In this document: in pieces, positions 52,293-63,483 of the stretch
Numbering within the stretch: the stretch's first letter is position 1
Layout of the letters: each line of letters opens with the position of its first letter
From: Bedellia somnulentella
Taxonomy: Eukaryota > Arthropoda > Insecta > Lepidoptera > Bedelliidae
Length of the DNA: 64,000 nt
NCBI GenBank assembly: GCA_963576735.1
Contig: OY755198.1
Coordinates: forward strand, 8,494,001 to 8,558,000
Direction of reading: 5' to 3'
Program-made: the position numbers and the translations under genes
Notes under the pieces: model-generated
What the model saw: the letters and a program-made list of their open reading frames with translations, nothing else
The model's database searches: none
Told to the model about the DNA's origin: nothing

Positions 52293-53747
52293 GATATATT
52301 TCTAGTGGTGTGCGTGCAATCAGTGCCACTCGTAAGCGCGGGTTTTTATCTATTTATATCTAGGTATTTAGTACATCTATGGTTTTGAGGTTTTATTTAA
52401 ATTTTATCTGGCAGTGATTTTCTTTTGTGGCAATTGAATTTCTTCTCAGGCGACAAATAATTGGCGGATAAAAAAGTTAAAATAGGCTTTCATAAATTCT
52501 AAAATGGGGTTGTGTATAAACATGACCAAGGTCTGAAATAAATACAAACAAGATCTTAAAAAAAATACTTTTGGCTACATTTGTAGGGATCTAAATTAAC
52601 CAAATTGTGTCTTGTTATAAAACTATTCTTGGTCTATTTTATTAACATTCCCTCTTTTAAATGAACCTACACAACTTAACTTAACCTAACAGCGTGTCGA
52701 CGTCACCCCGCTTCGCGGGGTGCCTATTTCCGCTCTAAGGGACACAAGCTAACCCTAACCTAACGTAGCACAAATACAATTGTGGTGATTAATTGTTTTT
52801 TAATGCGTGCGTTCCTTTCCCCCCTCTGTTTTCCTTCCCTAACTTAATTGCGTCTGCCCATTAGGCTGGGTGAAGCAACTTTTAACCTAACCTAATTTAT
52901 TTTATTTTTATTATCTTTTACTTCAATACACATAATATGTAATTTACTTAATACTATAGTCACAAAAATAAAAAAGCGAGCGAGCGCAATTGCCGCCTTT
53001 TCAAAATTTACGAATCTGCAAACAATATTCTAATATCCAAATACATTATTATAATACCCATTTTCAGTTTTAAAGCTACCTAAAAATCGCTGCCAGATGT
53101 GTATTTAATCCAATAGTTGCCAGTGAAGAATGTATGATATCCCCTCGGAAAAATTAGTCGCCACATTAGGTTTTATAATACCTTAACCAGTTTTACACTG
53201 ATCCCGCTTGATTTATTTGATACCTCACAGTAGCAGCCGTTTTTTTAGGTTTTTGATCCTAGCATTTTGTTGCTTGTATAGTTTAATAGTTGCTAAGATA
53301 TTTAATCACTGCAAAGTTAGTTTTTTTGTGACTTAATAGAAAGTTGCCTAAAAAGGATTTCAGTTGCAGTGTTAAATATTTGCCCATTAAATTCAGTGCT
53401 TTAGAACTAGAAACTCTTCAGTGACATTTGAAAGTTGACATAATTAACTATTAGTACTTGTAATAGGTATAATAATAAAAGAAACAAATGGTTTTTATTA
53501 GTAGGTAATATTAAAATAAAGTTATTTGCTGTGTAGTGTCGGCTTAGAATAGCACTATCCCATTTCTATCCGTGTGTGTACGTAAGAGGCGACTAAGGAT
53601 ATTGGGTCTTTTTGAGGGATTTTTGGGCGATGCGGTTGGAGACCCATCACCAACAACCTTTATTTTACCATCTTTTCCCAAATCAACTTCCAAAAGTGGC
53701 TGAGGATTTTCTTATACCTAAGCTCTGGCTACCCCTTCCAGGGAATT

Positions 53748-54234
53748 CAGTATGCAAAGTTTTTTTGGTATTTATGAAATATTTTTATTCGATAGTAAAC
53801 ACGAAAATAAAAGACAAATTTGAATATTTTCCATTTATAATGAGTAATTGTAAAGTTATGATTTTTTAAAGATTGTTCAACTTTTGTACTTAATGACGTC
53901 ATCGATTGATAAAATCACGTAGCGTAGTGCAAATGAAGCGAAATGTTTTATAAAAATGTTGCTGATTGCAAAACATATCACGAATTTGTGATGTCAAATG
54001 AAATTATTACGATATTATACTAAACAAACCTATGATTTTCGATATTTTATTAATAAACTGCAAAACCATATGTCTTTGAAACATCATTGAAGGTCAAACA
54101 CTGTTACAGTTTTTTGATAAAATAACAATCATCTTCGCTTCAATTGATATAATTTCAAGAAAATATTGTTTATAACCATAATATCTCGAAATGGTTTTGT
54201 AATCAGCATCACTTTAGTAAAACTTTGCATACCG
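53748..54234. mobile_element. AATT MITE, copy 4
   Basis: Same ends and AATT flanks within the SINE as at 6026-6513. Confidence 0.75.
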
Positions 54235-55172
54235 AATTATAGCCGTGAGTGTATGTTATTTAACTGATTTATAAATTGATATAGAAAAATTTAAATTTAA
54301 TCATAATAAATTTTGCTTTTTTATGTGTAAAATACGTACTAGTCAATTTGAAAATTAAATTAATTAGGTGCTGTTCAAAATCCCTAGGTAATGTACCAAT
54401 TAACTAACAGTAATGATGGATGACATCAAGAAAAACCGCTTCTCTCTCTCTACCTATAGATGGCTTTACACTACAAAATAATAATGTTCTGCAATTTATA
54501 CCTACTAGATGAAAACCCGGCTTCGCTCGGGGGAAATATGACTCATACACATCTAGGTACAAAATGTAGGTAATAATAGAAATTCTTTCTATTTATACTT
54601 TTTTATTCTATTATTTTAAAAGGATTTATTATAAGTTTTATTTAAGTCTTCGTTGTAATACTAAATAGCTTTAGTTAAATTAGAATAAATTGGTGTATGG
54701 TGGTGATGTACTAAAAAGAATAATTAATTGTATAGAATATTATTATAATAATTTGTATATTTCATTTATTTTAGAAGCAATATTTTTATGAAATAATCAA
54801 TTTTTTTTATAAGTAAGAAGCAATAAACGTGTCTTAAGAAAGAATGTCATTTTTACTGAACTATTAAAAACGCTGCCTTGTATTATCGGCTAAGGATAGC
54901 ACTAACCCATTTCTTTTAGTGGCGACTAAAGGTATTGGGGCTTTTTGCCGTGTAGTAAGGGCTTAGAATGTCACTACCCTTTTCTACCCAAGGGTAATTT
55001 AAGAGGCGACTGTTTTTAAGTCGTTTTTGGGCGATGCGGGCAGAGACCCATCACCAACATAAATTATTTTATCATTATTTCCCCACTTTACTTGCAAAAA
55101 GTGGTTGAAGGATTTCTCATTCTGAAGCTCTGGCTACCCCGTTAAGTTTCTGACCGGTATTATGTATGTCTG

Positions 55173-55316
55173 TTGCACTGTAAATCCCGTTTCTGTCATA
55201 TTAGCACAGGTGAGATCGTAGCTTAACGCACGTTTCGCGCATTTCAAAAAATCCCGAGAGTCGAAGTTTTGACGACATCCCGCACAGTTCTTCAAGCTAC
55301 TAGTAGATCGCTTCAT
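55173..55316 (-). pseudogene. PHD-finger fragment, copy 4, one zinc ligand lost
   Basis: Same truncated frame as at 7453-7596, but CAKCAL reads CAKRAL here (Cys to Arg). This confirms that the fragment is not under selection as a zinc finger. Confidence 0.5.
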
Positions 55317-56472
55317 TGTGTAAAATAAAAATCTTCTCCGTCTTCTTGCATTAAATAATAATATCAAGGTAGGATTAAATAAATATTATCTTGAATCAGA
55401 ATAAAAATAATATTAAAAACTAAAATAAAAAAGAAGGAGATTTATTTTAAAAAAAGTATGTTCCGGCTGTGGGATTTGAACCAGAGCTACGCATTCGCAC
55501 TAGATTTGTGAAAAAAGTATGCATGTCAAAGCACTTTGCTGTTACGCCATTTGGTGGATACATACAGTGACGAAATTGTGTTACATATCAGACAATTTCC
55601 AGGCAATAATGATTTATATAATTAATACACAAGTGAGTCACCAAGTTTTTTTATTCGGCATCAACAATAGTAGCACTTGTACGCTATTGTATTGAGAATG
55701 TTAATTTTGAACACTTTACGGTTAAAAGTTTCACTATTTTAGTCACTAAAACTTTATTAACTTTTCAATCTGTAATGTTTTTAGTGTAAAAGTCACTTCC
55801 AAACTATATTTATTAAACACACTTGTTTTTAGTAACTAAATATCACTTCAAGCAATAAAAAAAAAAAATTTTACGCAGCTACCTGCGTACGTGCGAATAA
55901 GTTGAACGTTGCCGAACGGATCTCAATGGGCCAAGTATAGAACCTTGAGGAACATCTCTATTTCTGATCCTTCCGACGTAGTTCCATTAATATCAACCTT
56001 TAAAATTGTTTAATAAGATATGATGCCATTAAATTGGCATGTATTTAACGCGGCGACAAATTGATACCATTCCGGGTTCCGGGTCGTAAAAAAACTGAAA
56101 ATGGATAGTAAATAATCTACTTTGGCGACTAATTAGAGGTAGCTTCTTAACTAGAAAGCGGCGGCTTTTTAATGAGTTTTGAGCACAGATGTACTAATAA
56201 AACCTTAGATAAGTCACGCGCGCTCATAAGTGGCACTTATAAATAGGGCTAAATGGCTCAACCAACTTTAGTCGCACTCGCACACTAGCTGCGCCGTCGC
56301 GATCGTTCACTTGTTTTGGCGTGTTTGTTTATCAAAATAATCGAGAATGCCGTCGTGTGTGATGAGGTTTTGCACAAACTATAGTCGAAAAACTACTTAA
56401 AGTGACGGGATTACTTATCATTCGTAAGTATTATAAATTTTCAACGTTTTAATTATAATTCATAATAAATTA

Positions 56473-56859
56473 GGGGTTGTCCATTAATCACGTGATCTTT
56501 TTTTAACATTTTTTAACCCCCCCTTCCCCATTGGTGATGAGTAGTGAAGTTTAAGACCACATCCCTCCCCCTTCTCAACATCACGTGTATTTTTAGTAGC
56601 TACATCGAATCTTAAAATTTTCTGAATATTATATTATTTTAAATACAGGTAAGTATAAACTATAATCTTATTTTATTCTGAAATTAAGGACCATAATAAA
56701 AATGTGCCGCTTAATATTTGTTTAAAAATCGCGCGTTTGACGAAAAATTAAATACACGAGATATCTTACTACACCCCCCCTCCCCATTGTGTTATTTTCG
56801 TGATTTTTATTACACCCCTCCCCCCCCTTTCAAGCCTCACGTGATTAATGGACAACCCC
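56473..56859. mobile_element. TTA MITE, copy 4
   Basis: 387 bp with the same inverted ends and TTA flanks as at 8748-9135, and small changes in the C-runs. Confidence 0.75.
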
Positions 56860-57283
56860 TTAGGTGTAAGGTGTCATAAAATAGAAGAAGTATTGTGCGT
56901 GTCAAGCGGTCGTCTTAAGGTCATATTTCACGTCGATGCAGAGAAAATATGTTTGTCTCTTTTTAGCGCTTGCTATGAAATGTGCTATCTCGCTTACATT
57001 TCAAATATATTTCTTGGTGTGTTGTTTGGATATGTCGCAGCCAACTGGACAAATCAGCCAGCTGACAAAGCAGCTAGCCGCTTAATTAAACGCCGGCTCC
57101 TAGTTAAATGGCTAGCCCGCTAGTAAAATGAATTGTCGTCACCGAACGTCCAATCACCCGGCTGATTGAATGGTTAGCCCGTTGGTTTGAGCTGACGTTA
57201 TATTATTTTTCTGTTAAAATTTGTAGAATTACTGTTTAAAAAGTTTGAAATTATGGAAATTTAAATAAATAAATGAATACAGA

Positions 57284-57475
57284 CCAACATTAAGACCAAG
57301 ATGACTGTTTACCAGTCTTGTATACTGAGTGTTCTCTTATACGGTGCTGAAACCTGGACGTCGTACGCAAAACAGGAACACTGACTCAACAGTTTTCACA
57401 TGCGCTGCTTACGTAAAATCCTCGGCATTTCATGGAAAGACAGGATAACAAACGAGAAGGTTGGTTGGTAACAAA
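57284..57475 (+). pseudogene. C-terminal fragment of a LINE reverse transcriptase
   Basis: One frame reads IKTKMTVYQSCILSVLLYGAETW, then (past a stop) LNSFHMRCLRKILGISWKDR. This pattern follows the thumb of many non-LTR reverse transcriptases. It is truncated on both sides. Confidence 0.65.
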
Positions 57476-57724
57476 AGGAAGGGTTGAAATATTTATCAGC
57501 TATAGAGTCCCAAGCCTGGAAATAACTGTAAGATAGTACTTCTACATTGTATGATTTTGGATTCTTTCTCGCCAGCTGAAATAGTGTTGCCCATTTTGTG
57601 AAGGCGCAAAGACAATCATGTTTTCTACGCTTCTTTCGATTTCAGCATGAACACTGTCTACAGGTATAGAAGTATGACCCGGAAGCAGAAAATTCATTCG
57701 TATTGTTTTAATATATTTACATAC

Positions 57725-57953
57725 CTGCACCGCTGTGTGAACCGCTGCAAAAACAATTTTGTTGCGGTTTTGCCCACCGCAAAACTGTCACTATACACAA
57801 GTAAATTCTTTACCGTCTGCCGTTCATCAACCATTTTAATATATTTTTTGAGGATAGTCGCAATTTCATTACCATCTCGTTTCCCATCAGCTTCTCCCCA
57901 TGTGTAACAATGTACTTCTTGTGTTTGGCTTTTGTATATGGTCAGATTATAAC
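57725..57953 (-). pseudogene. Isolated exon of a second transposase-like protein
   Basis: A 229-base open segment bounded by an acceptor (ATATTCAG) and a donor (GCAG then GTATGT). It encodes YNLTIYKSQTQEVHCYTWGEADGK, NEIATILKKYIKM and NLLVYSDSFAVGKT. The arrangement (LT-short segment-Y-x-W, then NEIA, then YSD) resembles the central part of uncharacterised invertebrate transposon proteins related in outline to the protein at 1-2592 (YCTFSDSTDH...AIWAHL...VYSDGP). Neighbouring exons were not found, so it is probably a remnant. Confidence 0.4.
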
Positions 57954-59080
57954 CTGAATATTTGCGAGAGCAAGTAAGTAACTTTTAGACATTTTGTTAT
58001 AAGTACGATGCTTTGGGCCTGTAAATGATGATAATTTGTAATAATTGATAGGTACCGAATAATTATAATACCAACAAAGAAATCTAGTTCTGTACCTACG
58101 TAATCACACTGCGCAGACGGCGCCAAGTGGCACACCAACACACGCCCTCTCCCAATGAAGCCCCGCGGGTGGCTGAAGCGACAGTCTTTTTTGAGCAATA
58201 AAGCTTACGTATTACAGTCTAACGACCATATTCTGGTTTGTTAAGGTTCTTTTGAATTGTTTTATGTCGCAAATATAAATTATTTACAGATTACAAAAAC
58301 AGCTTAAGTGCCAATTGTACCATAAGACTGATTCAAGTAAACTTGTATTAACAGCCAAAAAAGTGAAGAAAGCCGACCGGCAAAATAGTTTATGTGCCAG
58401 TGAGCTTAAAATACAAACAAGTAAAACGTATTAACTCACAAAATGTGTTTATTGAAACAAAGTCATTTTGGTTTATATCAATTATTGTTTGTAACACAAG
58501 CAGGTAAAAATGCTTAACTGAGTAAAGATTGAAAATCAATATTCGATAAAAATGAATTAACGCAAAGTCTTTAACTATTTCAGGAATGGTATATTGTTTT
58601 ATATTCCTTTCTTAACATAATGTATGTTTGAACTTACAAACTATATAAAAGGTTGGTTGTTAATACAAAAAAAAGTATAATTATTTTCAAAATCACCAAC
58701 GTATTAAGCGCCAAAAAAGTGCTCAGATCAAAATGAGACCCACACCATTCGAAAGAGAAAAATCAGGCGATTCTAACGATGTATATAACTCAATTTCACC
58801 AAAAGTGGCGCTTAATACATTCTGCCTTTCTAGCGTCGATATGTTATGTTATGTTTTTGAATGGGTAGCAAAGGATGCGTTTTTAACTTGTTTTTAAAGA
58901 ACCGATGTGATATTTTCATTCACCTAAGCTAACTTAGCCGGCCCAGCTCTATTGATGACCGACTGACCCTTTCGTGGACCGAGGTTCGGGTACAAGTGCA
59001 ATACAACCGAGTAAAATGTTATTATGAAGTTTAAGACGAGTGAGTAGTATAAGGTAAGTCTTTTAAGGGTTTACTTTCAG
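57954..59080. other. No gene recognised
   Basis: Mixed sequence without a convincing ORF, splice pair or repeat end. It includes a GC-rich patch at 58100-58190 and a TTATGTTATG run near 58840. Lepidopteran repeat remains are possible but not supported by motifs I can name. Confidence 0.4.
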
Positions 59081-59213
59081 GTCACATTCATTGCACCATG
59101 TCTGCACTGCTCTCAATGCTTGACCCATATGATTGCGGAGCATGTTATCATAGTTTCGGTATAGACGAATTGTGATATCGTCTGCGTAGCCTAGAGTATT
59201 GAGCAAATATTGA
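59081..59213 (-). pseudogene. Reverse transcriptase fragment
   Basis: The minus strand reads LLNTLGYADDITIRLYRN, then MGQALRAVQTWCNECDL: the catalytic YADD block and the following helix of a Jockey/R1-type reverse transcriptase. Only about 44 codons survive. Confidence 0.6.
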
Positions 59214-59348
59214 GTCTCTTACGTAAAGGGTCGACAAATTGGCCATATGGTTGACCTGACGATGTCTTGTTTCACCATTCAGAAATAATTCCACTTAATT
59301 ACAGTAATTGTATAATTTAAATCTCTGATTACTAATAAATAAAGAATA

Positions 59349-59479
59349 AATAAAGGAACTCGCACTGGCAGCCATTGACACTTGGCAGAGCGACGTGGGC
59401 GTATACCCGAGGTCGCGGGTTCGAATCCCGCCGGTGTCGAAATTTTTCTTTCCTTTATTTATTCTTTATTTGTTACAGT
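59349..59479 (+). mobile_element. tRNA-like SINE module, second copy
   Basis: Same module as 38035-38170 in the opposite orientation: CGAGGTCGCGGGTTCGAATCCC with box B, and the AATAAAGAATAAATAAAGG run inverted on both sides. It has changes in box A (GGCAGAGCGACG). It ends in the same TTGTTACAGT that precedes the TRIM. Confidence 0.6.
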
Positions 59480-59612
59480 TGTAGCGGCGCGCTGTCAGTA
59501 CACAATGGCGCGCACTACATAGAAACGCTGACAGTGCAAGAAGCATCACATTCCACAGCAATACGTCACACGCATCATCAAGACTCGCCATACAAATCCT
59601 ACATCGTCCAAT
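59480..59612 (+). repeat. Truncated TRIM LTR
   Basis: TGTAGCGGCGCGCTGTCAGT onward matches the first 130 bases of the TRIM LTR, then stops near GAAGTTTCTAATATG. No second LTR or inner part follows. Confidence 0.7.
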
Positions 59613-60002
59613 TGAAGTTTCTAATATGTTTATTTGTTATTTATTTAAACACTTAATTGCATACACAAAGACACACAAACAATATATTACATAATAGGTA
59701 CAACAGTATATGTACACAAAGGCGGACTTATCGCCTTAACGCGATTTCTTCCAGTCAACCTTTATGGTGAGGAACAAATTAGACAACTCTTTAAAACATT
59801 ATGGTCAAGTATATATGCAACTTAAATAGAACTTAACTAAACATAACTTATTTACAACCTGTATATTAATTATATATATAATAATTATTATATCAAATAT
59901 ACTATACAATATCTTAATAAATATAAATGTATATACATACTTATATAATATAATATAATAAATACATATACAATAAATATATATATAATAAATAAATAAA
60001 TT
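59613..60002. other. AT-rich spacer with a fragment of retroposon-like sequence
   Basis: 59720-59790 (GGCGGACTTATCGCC ... TTCTTCCAGTCAACC) looks like the end of a lepidopteran retroposon that I cannot name. 59860-60000 is an almost pure A/T (TATA, AATA) low-complexity run just before the RTE LINE. Confidence 0.4.
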
Positions 60003-63000
60003 TGCTGTGTAGTGCCGGCATAGAATAGCACTACCCCATCTCTTCCCGTGGGTGTTTCGTAAGAGTCGACTAAGGGACTTCAGGGCTTCTATCATCTTCG
60101 CCCTTACACCAATCTAAGGTCTGCCGTGCTGATAGATGCGTGGCCAGGGGTGAGCCTGGTCTCTAGCGTGCCAACGTCCCGGAGCCTGGTGAACTCCGGG
60201 CACTAAATAACCTTGCTTTGTCAAGCGGGGCTCTGACAAAGTGGACAGAATGCTTCCCTAGCTACTCGTGGGAATCACATGTGTTTAAATAAAAATCAAC
60301 ACGGAGTCGGCGATAAAGCTCGCCACTTATCACGTCATAGATTCTCATTGGGCGAAAAGTGGGCTGGAGAGACCCGCTTTAGTACGATGAATGTTTGCGG
60401 AGGAATGCAAGAAAAGTTAGATGAAGTATGCCTGGTAATGAAAGAAAAGAATTTAGATTTGCTGTGTGTAAATGAGACGAAGTGTAAGGGAAAAGAGGTC
60501 TCGCAACTTGGATCAATTACTGCCATCTGGTCGGGGGTCGACCCTAATATCAGAGCTTGCCAAGGAGTGGGACTTCTTATGTCTGAAAGGATGGTTCAAT
60601 GTATGTCAGAGCATGAGTGTGTGAGTCCAAGGCTCCTCTGGGTTAAGTTGAAAGTGGGTTTGATCCGGTTACGCATAATATGCGTCTATGCGCCGGATAT
60701 GTCGAAAGCACTAACTCAGAGGGAAGAGTTTTGGAATTTATTAGGTGATGTAGTGAATGGGTGTGATTTGAATGAAAGGATAATTATGTTAGGGGATTTT
60801 AATGGTTGGGTTGGTGTGAAACGCAACGGATGTGAACGAGTATTAGGAAAATATGGGGATCAGAGAGTGAATGAAAATGGGGAAAAATTGATTGAAGTAT
60901 GTTTGGAGAGGGATCTTTGTGTTACTAACACATTGTTTAAACACAAAGATATCCACATGTATACAAGGCAACGAGGTAGCGAGAGAAGTATGATAGATTT
61001 TGTGATTGTGGATGAAAGACTGAAATCAAAAGTGGTTGACACTAGAGTCTATAGAGGTGTCAACGTGGGAACAGACCATTTCCTCGTCGTGTCACGAGTA
61101 AGGGGTCTGTTCAAACGGTGGCGTCATAGGACTAGAGTGCCAACTACTGAACCTTCGAGAATAAGAGTAGAGAATTTAGTAGAAGATGAAAAAATAGGAG
61201 ATGAATATGTTAAGAAATTGGATGAAAGACTGAGTTGCGTAGAAATGACGGATGAAATGGAAATTGAAGATGTATGGAGTGTGCTCAAATCTACGTTAGT
61301 TGAATGTGCGACGGAAGTTTGTGGAGTGAGCAAAAGGAAAATTAGACCATCAGCTAGTTGGTGGGATAAAAATGTGAAAGATGCAGTGAATGAAAAGAAG
61401 AAAGCTTGGCTCGATTTACTAGCAATCAAAGCTAGTAAACGGATGAATATGTGTATAAATGATGATGAAGTTGAGAGATTTGAAGATGAATATAAGAGAA
61501 TAAAGAGAATGGTTAAGAATAAAATAGAGCAGAAAAAGCGAGATCTGAAAGAATGGAGTGAAAAGAAACTCTCCAATAATTTCCAAAACAATCAAAAATT
61601 GTTTTGGAAATATATCAGACGTGAAAGGGGAGTTTCACAAAACACCAGTACAAATGTAATGAAGGATGAAAAAGGTGAATTAATGACTGATGGAATTAGA
61701 ATAAAAAGGGTATGGAAGGATTATTTCGAGGGTCTCTTTGAAAAAGAGGATTACCCCACTACTTCAGCAATTGATATTAATATTAATTGTAACGAAGTGT
61801 TGGGTGATATGTGTGAAAGTGTGATAAGTATGGAAGAAATTGTAAAAGCGATGAAATGTATGAAATTAGGGAAAGCGGCAGGATATGATAGAGTTAATAT
61901 CGAAATGCTAAGGGCTGGTAAAGGGTTAGTGGCTTCTTGGCTGTTCTTCCTTTTCCGAAAGTGTTGGGCACTTGGCAAAGTACCAAATGATTGGTGCAGA
62001 GCGGTGATAGTGCCCCTATATAAAGGGAAAGGGTCACGCCAGGTAGCAAAAAACTACCGTGGTATTAGCCTACTTAGTGTTGTCGGTAAATTGTATGCTA
62101 AGGTATTGATTGAAAGAGTGATGAAAGAAACTGATGAGAAAATCTGGGATGTGCAAGCAGGGTTTAGAAAGGGAATGGGATGTATGGATCAAATCTTCTC
62201 CTTAAGGTGCATCACAGAAAAATTCTTAGCAAAGAACCAAAAAGTGTATTGCACCTTCATTGATCTGGAGAAGGCGTATGATAGGGTAGTAAGAAAGAAT
62301 TTGTGGGAGGTGTTGTCTAAGTTCGGTTTGGGGAGCCAACTTATACGTGCATTGGAGTCACTCTATGAGGGTTCCAGTGCATGTGTAAGAATAAACGGAG
62401 AAAACACGGACTGGTTTGAAATCTCTAGGGGTGTACGTCAGGGTTGTGTAGCTTCTCCGTGGCTTTTCAATCTGTTCATGGATGACTGTTTGAAAGAACT
62501 ACGCGAAAGTGATTATGGTCTGAGAATGGAAGGATTCATCATTAAATGCCTCTTATACGCTGACGATCAAGTATTACTTGCATCAACGGTAAATGAGTTG
62601 CAAGAGATGGTGAATATTGCGTGTAAGTCTTTTGAAAGAAAGGGCATGCGAGTGAATGTGGACAAAACCAAGACAATGGTTTTCCAGAGAGAGGAAAGTA
62701 TGACAGAATGTGAGATTACAATAGGTGGCAAGAAAGTGGAACAAGTGAAAGAGTTTGTATATCTGGGAAGTTTGTTTACAAGGGACGGAAAATGCGAGGA
62801 AGATATTGAAAGGAGAGTAAAAAAGGGAAATGCGGTAAATGGAGCCATAAACAGTCTAATGTCGAGCCAGTTCCTGTCTGAAAAGGCGCGAATGGCAGTT
62901 CACAATGCTGTACTGGTTCCTACGCTGATGTATGGTAGTGAATGTTGGGCATGGCAAAAGAGGCATGAAAGTAGAGTGAATGCAGTGGAAATGAGATCCC

Positions 63001-63420
63001 TCAGAAGTATATGTAATGTAAGGTTGTGCGACAGAGTGAGAAATAGTGTAATTCGTGAACGTTTAGGTGTGAAAGATGACGTAGTGTGCAAGATAGAGAA
63101 AGGAATGTTAAGGTGGTTTGGGCACATAGAGAGGATGAATGACAGTAAATTGGTGAAAGAGATCTATAGAGCCAACGTGGAAGGTAATGTGAGTAGAGGA
63201 CGACCACGGAGAACACACTTGGACCAAATTGAGAGTGTGCTCAAAAAGGCTGGCGTCCGAAGTATGAAGAATAAAAGAGCATGTATGAAAAGATTGATGG
63301 ATGTAAACGAAGCTAGAGAGGTTTGTCAGGATCGTACAAAGTGGCGATCGATAGTCTCTGCCTACCCCAATGGGAACAATGGGCGTGAGTATAAGTAAGT
63401 AAGTAAGTAAGTAAGTAAAT
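60003..63420 (+). mobile_element. RTE-type LINE, near full length
   Basis: A 5' UTR of about 276 bases starting GCTGTGTAGTGCCGGCATAG, one long intact ORF, and a very short 3' end (GGGCGTGAGTATAAG) running into (TAAG)n. A single-ORF element of about 3.4 kb with a tandem-repeat tail suits the RTE group. No secure target duplication was found because the left flank is low-complexity. Its 5' and 3' ends are the ones shared with the SINE family, and 3' fragments of it lie at 30414, about 32400, 41355 and 43065. Confidence 0.85.
60279..63398 (+). CDS. RTE-type LINE polyprotein: endonuclease and reverse transcriptase
   Basis: 1039 aa, intact. The apurinic-type endonuclease occupies about 35-270: TMNVCGGMQEK, CVNETKCKG, VYAPDMSK, MLGDFNGWVG, SMIDFVIVD and GTDHFLVV, with all catalytic motifs. 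The reverse transcriptase has NYRGISLLSVVGK, TFIDLEKAYDRV, GVRQGCVASPWLFN and LLYADDQVLLA (about 760). The C-terminal part has VYLGSLFTRDGKCEEDI, YGSECWAW, RWFGHIERM and RGRPRRTHLD. These enzymes nick the target and prime reverse transcription there. The start is the first ATG of the frame. No ORF1 is present, as usual for RTE. The copy may be competent. Confidence 0.88.
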   Translation: MCLNKNQHGVGDKARHLSRHRFSLGEKWAGETRFSTMNVCGGMQEKLDEVCLVMKEKNLDLLCVNETKCKGKEVSQLGSITAIWSGVDPNIRACQGVGLLMSERMVQCMSEHECVSPRLLWVKLKVGLIRLRIICVYAPDMSKALTQREEFWNLLGDVVNGCDLNERIIMLGDFNGWVGVKRNGCERVLGKYGDQRVNENGEKLIEVCLERDLCVTNTLFKHKDIHMYTRQRGSERSMIDFVIVDERLKSKVVDTRVYRGVNVGTDHFLVVSRVRGLFKRWRHRTRVPTTEPSRIRVENLVEDEKIGDEYVKKLDERLSCVEMTDEMEIEDVWSVLKSTLVECATEVCGVSKRKIRPSASWWDKNVKDAVNEKKKAWLDLLAIKASKRMNMCINDDEVERFEDEYKRIKRMVKNKIEQKKRDLKEWSEKKLSNNFQNNQKLFWKYIRRERGVSQNTSTNVMKDEKGELMTDGIRIKRVWKDYFEGLFEKEDYPTTSAIDININCNEVLGDMCESVISMEEIVKAMKCMKLGKAAGYDRVNIEMLRAGKGLVASWLFFLFRKCWALGKVPNDWCRAVIVPLYKGKGSRQVAKNYRGISLLSVVGKLYAKVLIERVMKETDEKIWDVQAGFRKGMGCMDQIFSLRCITEKFLAKNQKVYCTFIDLEKAYDRVVRKNLWEVLSKFGLGSQLIRALESLYEGSSACVRINGENTDWFEISRGVRQGCVASPWLFNLFMDDCLKELRESDYGLRMEGFIIKCLLYADDQVLLASTVNELQEMVNIACKSFERKGMRVNVDKTKTMVFQREESMTECEITIGGKKVEQVKEFVYLGSLFTRDGKCEEDIERRVKKGNAVNGAINSLMSSQFLSEKARMAVHNAVLVPTLMYGSECWAWQKRHESRVNAVEMRSLRSICNVRLCDRVRNSVIRERLGVKDDVVCKIEKGMLRWFGHIERMNDSKLVKEIYRANVEGNVSRGRPRRTHLDQIESVLKKAGVRSMKNKRACMKRLMDVNEAREVCQDRTKWRSIVSAYPNGNNGREYK

Positions 63421-63483
63421 ACATATACCTAACTTTATAAAATCTACCAACCTAAGGTTTAAAAAAATGGGATTTCAGCTTTG

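Larger units (their letters stand above)
50581..52370 (+). repeat. 5.3-kb repeat unit, copy 3 (right third only)
   Basis: Matches about 8204-9990 of copy 1, including the TTA MITE (51129-51516) and the hairpin element (51690-52292), and runs straight into copy 4 at 52371. It could be the missing right part of copy 2, separated from it by the 37 kb of insertions between 13406 and 50581. Confidence 0.85.
52371..57283 (+). repeat. 5.3-kb repeat unit, copy 4 (lacks the right 0.4 kb)
   Basis: Matches 4667 to about 9558 of copy 1, ending inside the hairpin element at GAATACAGA. Beyond it a LINE fragment begins. It contains the same SINE (53526-54256) with AATT MITE (53748-54234), diverged SINE, PHD fragment (55173-55316), tRNA-like SINE (55455-55568) and TTA MITE (56473-56859). 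Confidence 0.85.

Noticed and set aside
57542..58198. Small ORFs on both strands (57542-57730, 57647-57907, 57947-58198)
   Set aside because: They overlap the splice-bounded exon 57725-57953 in other frames or lie in unremarkable sequence.
59375..59441. Possible tRNA gene with perfect box B (also 38071-38135 minus)
   Set aside because: The T-arm is good, but the anticodon arm is missing and the acceptor pairs only partly, so it is a tRNA-derived repeat.
59960..63430. AAATACATATAC on both sides of the RTE LINE as a target duplication
   Set aside because: The left copy lies about 40 bases before the element, in an almost pure A/T run, so the match may be chance.
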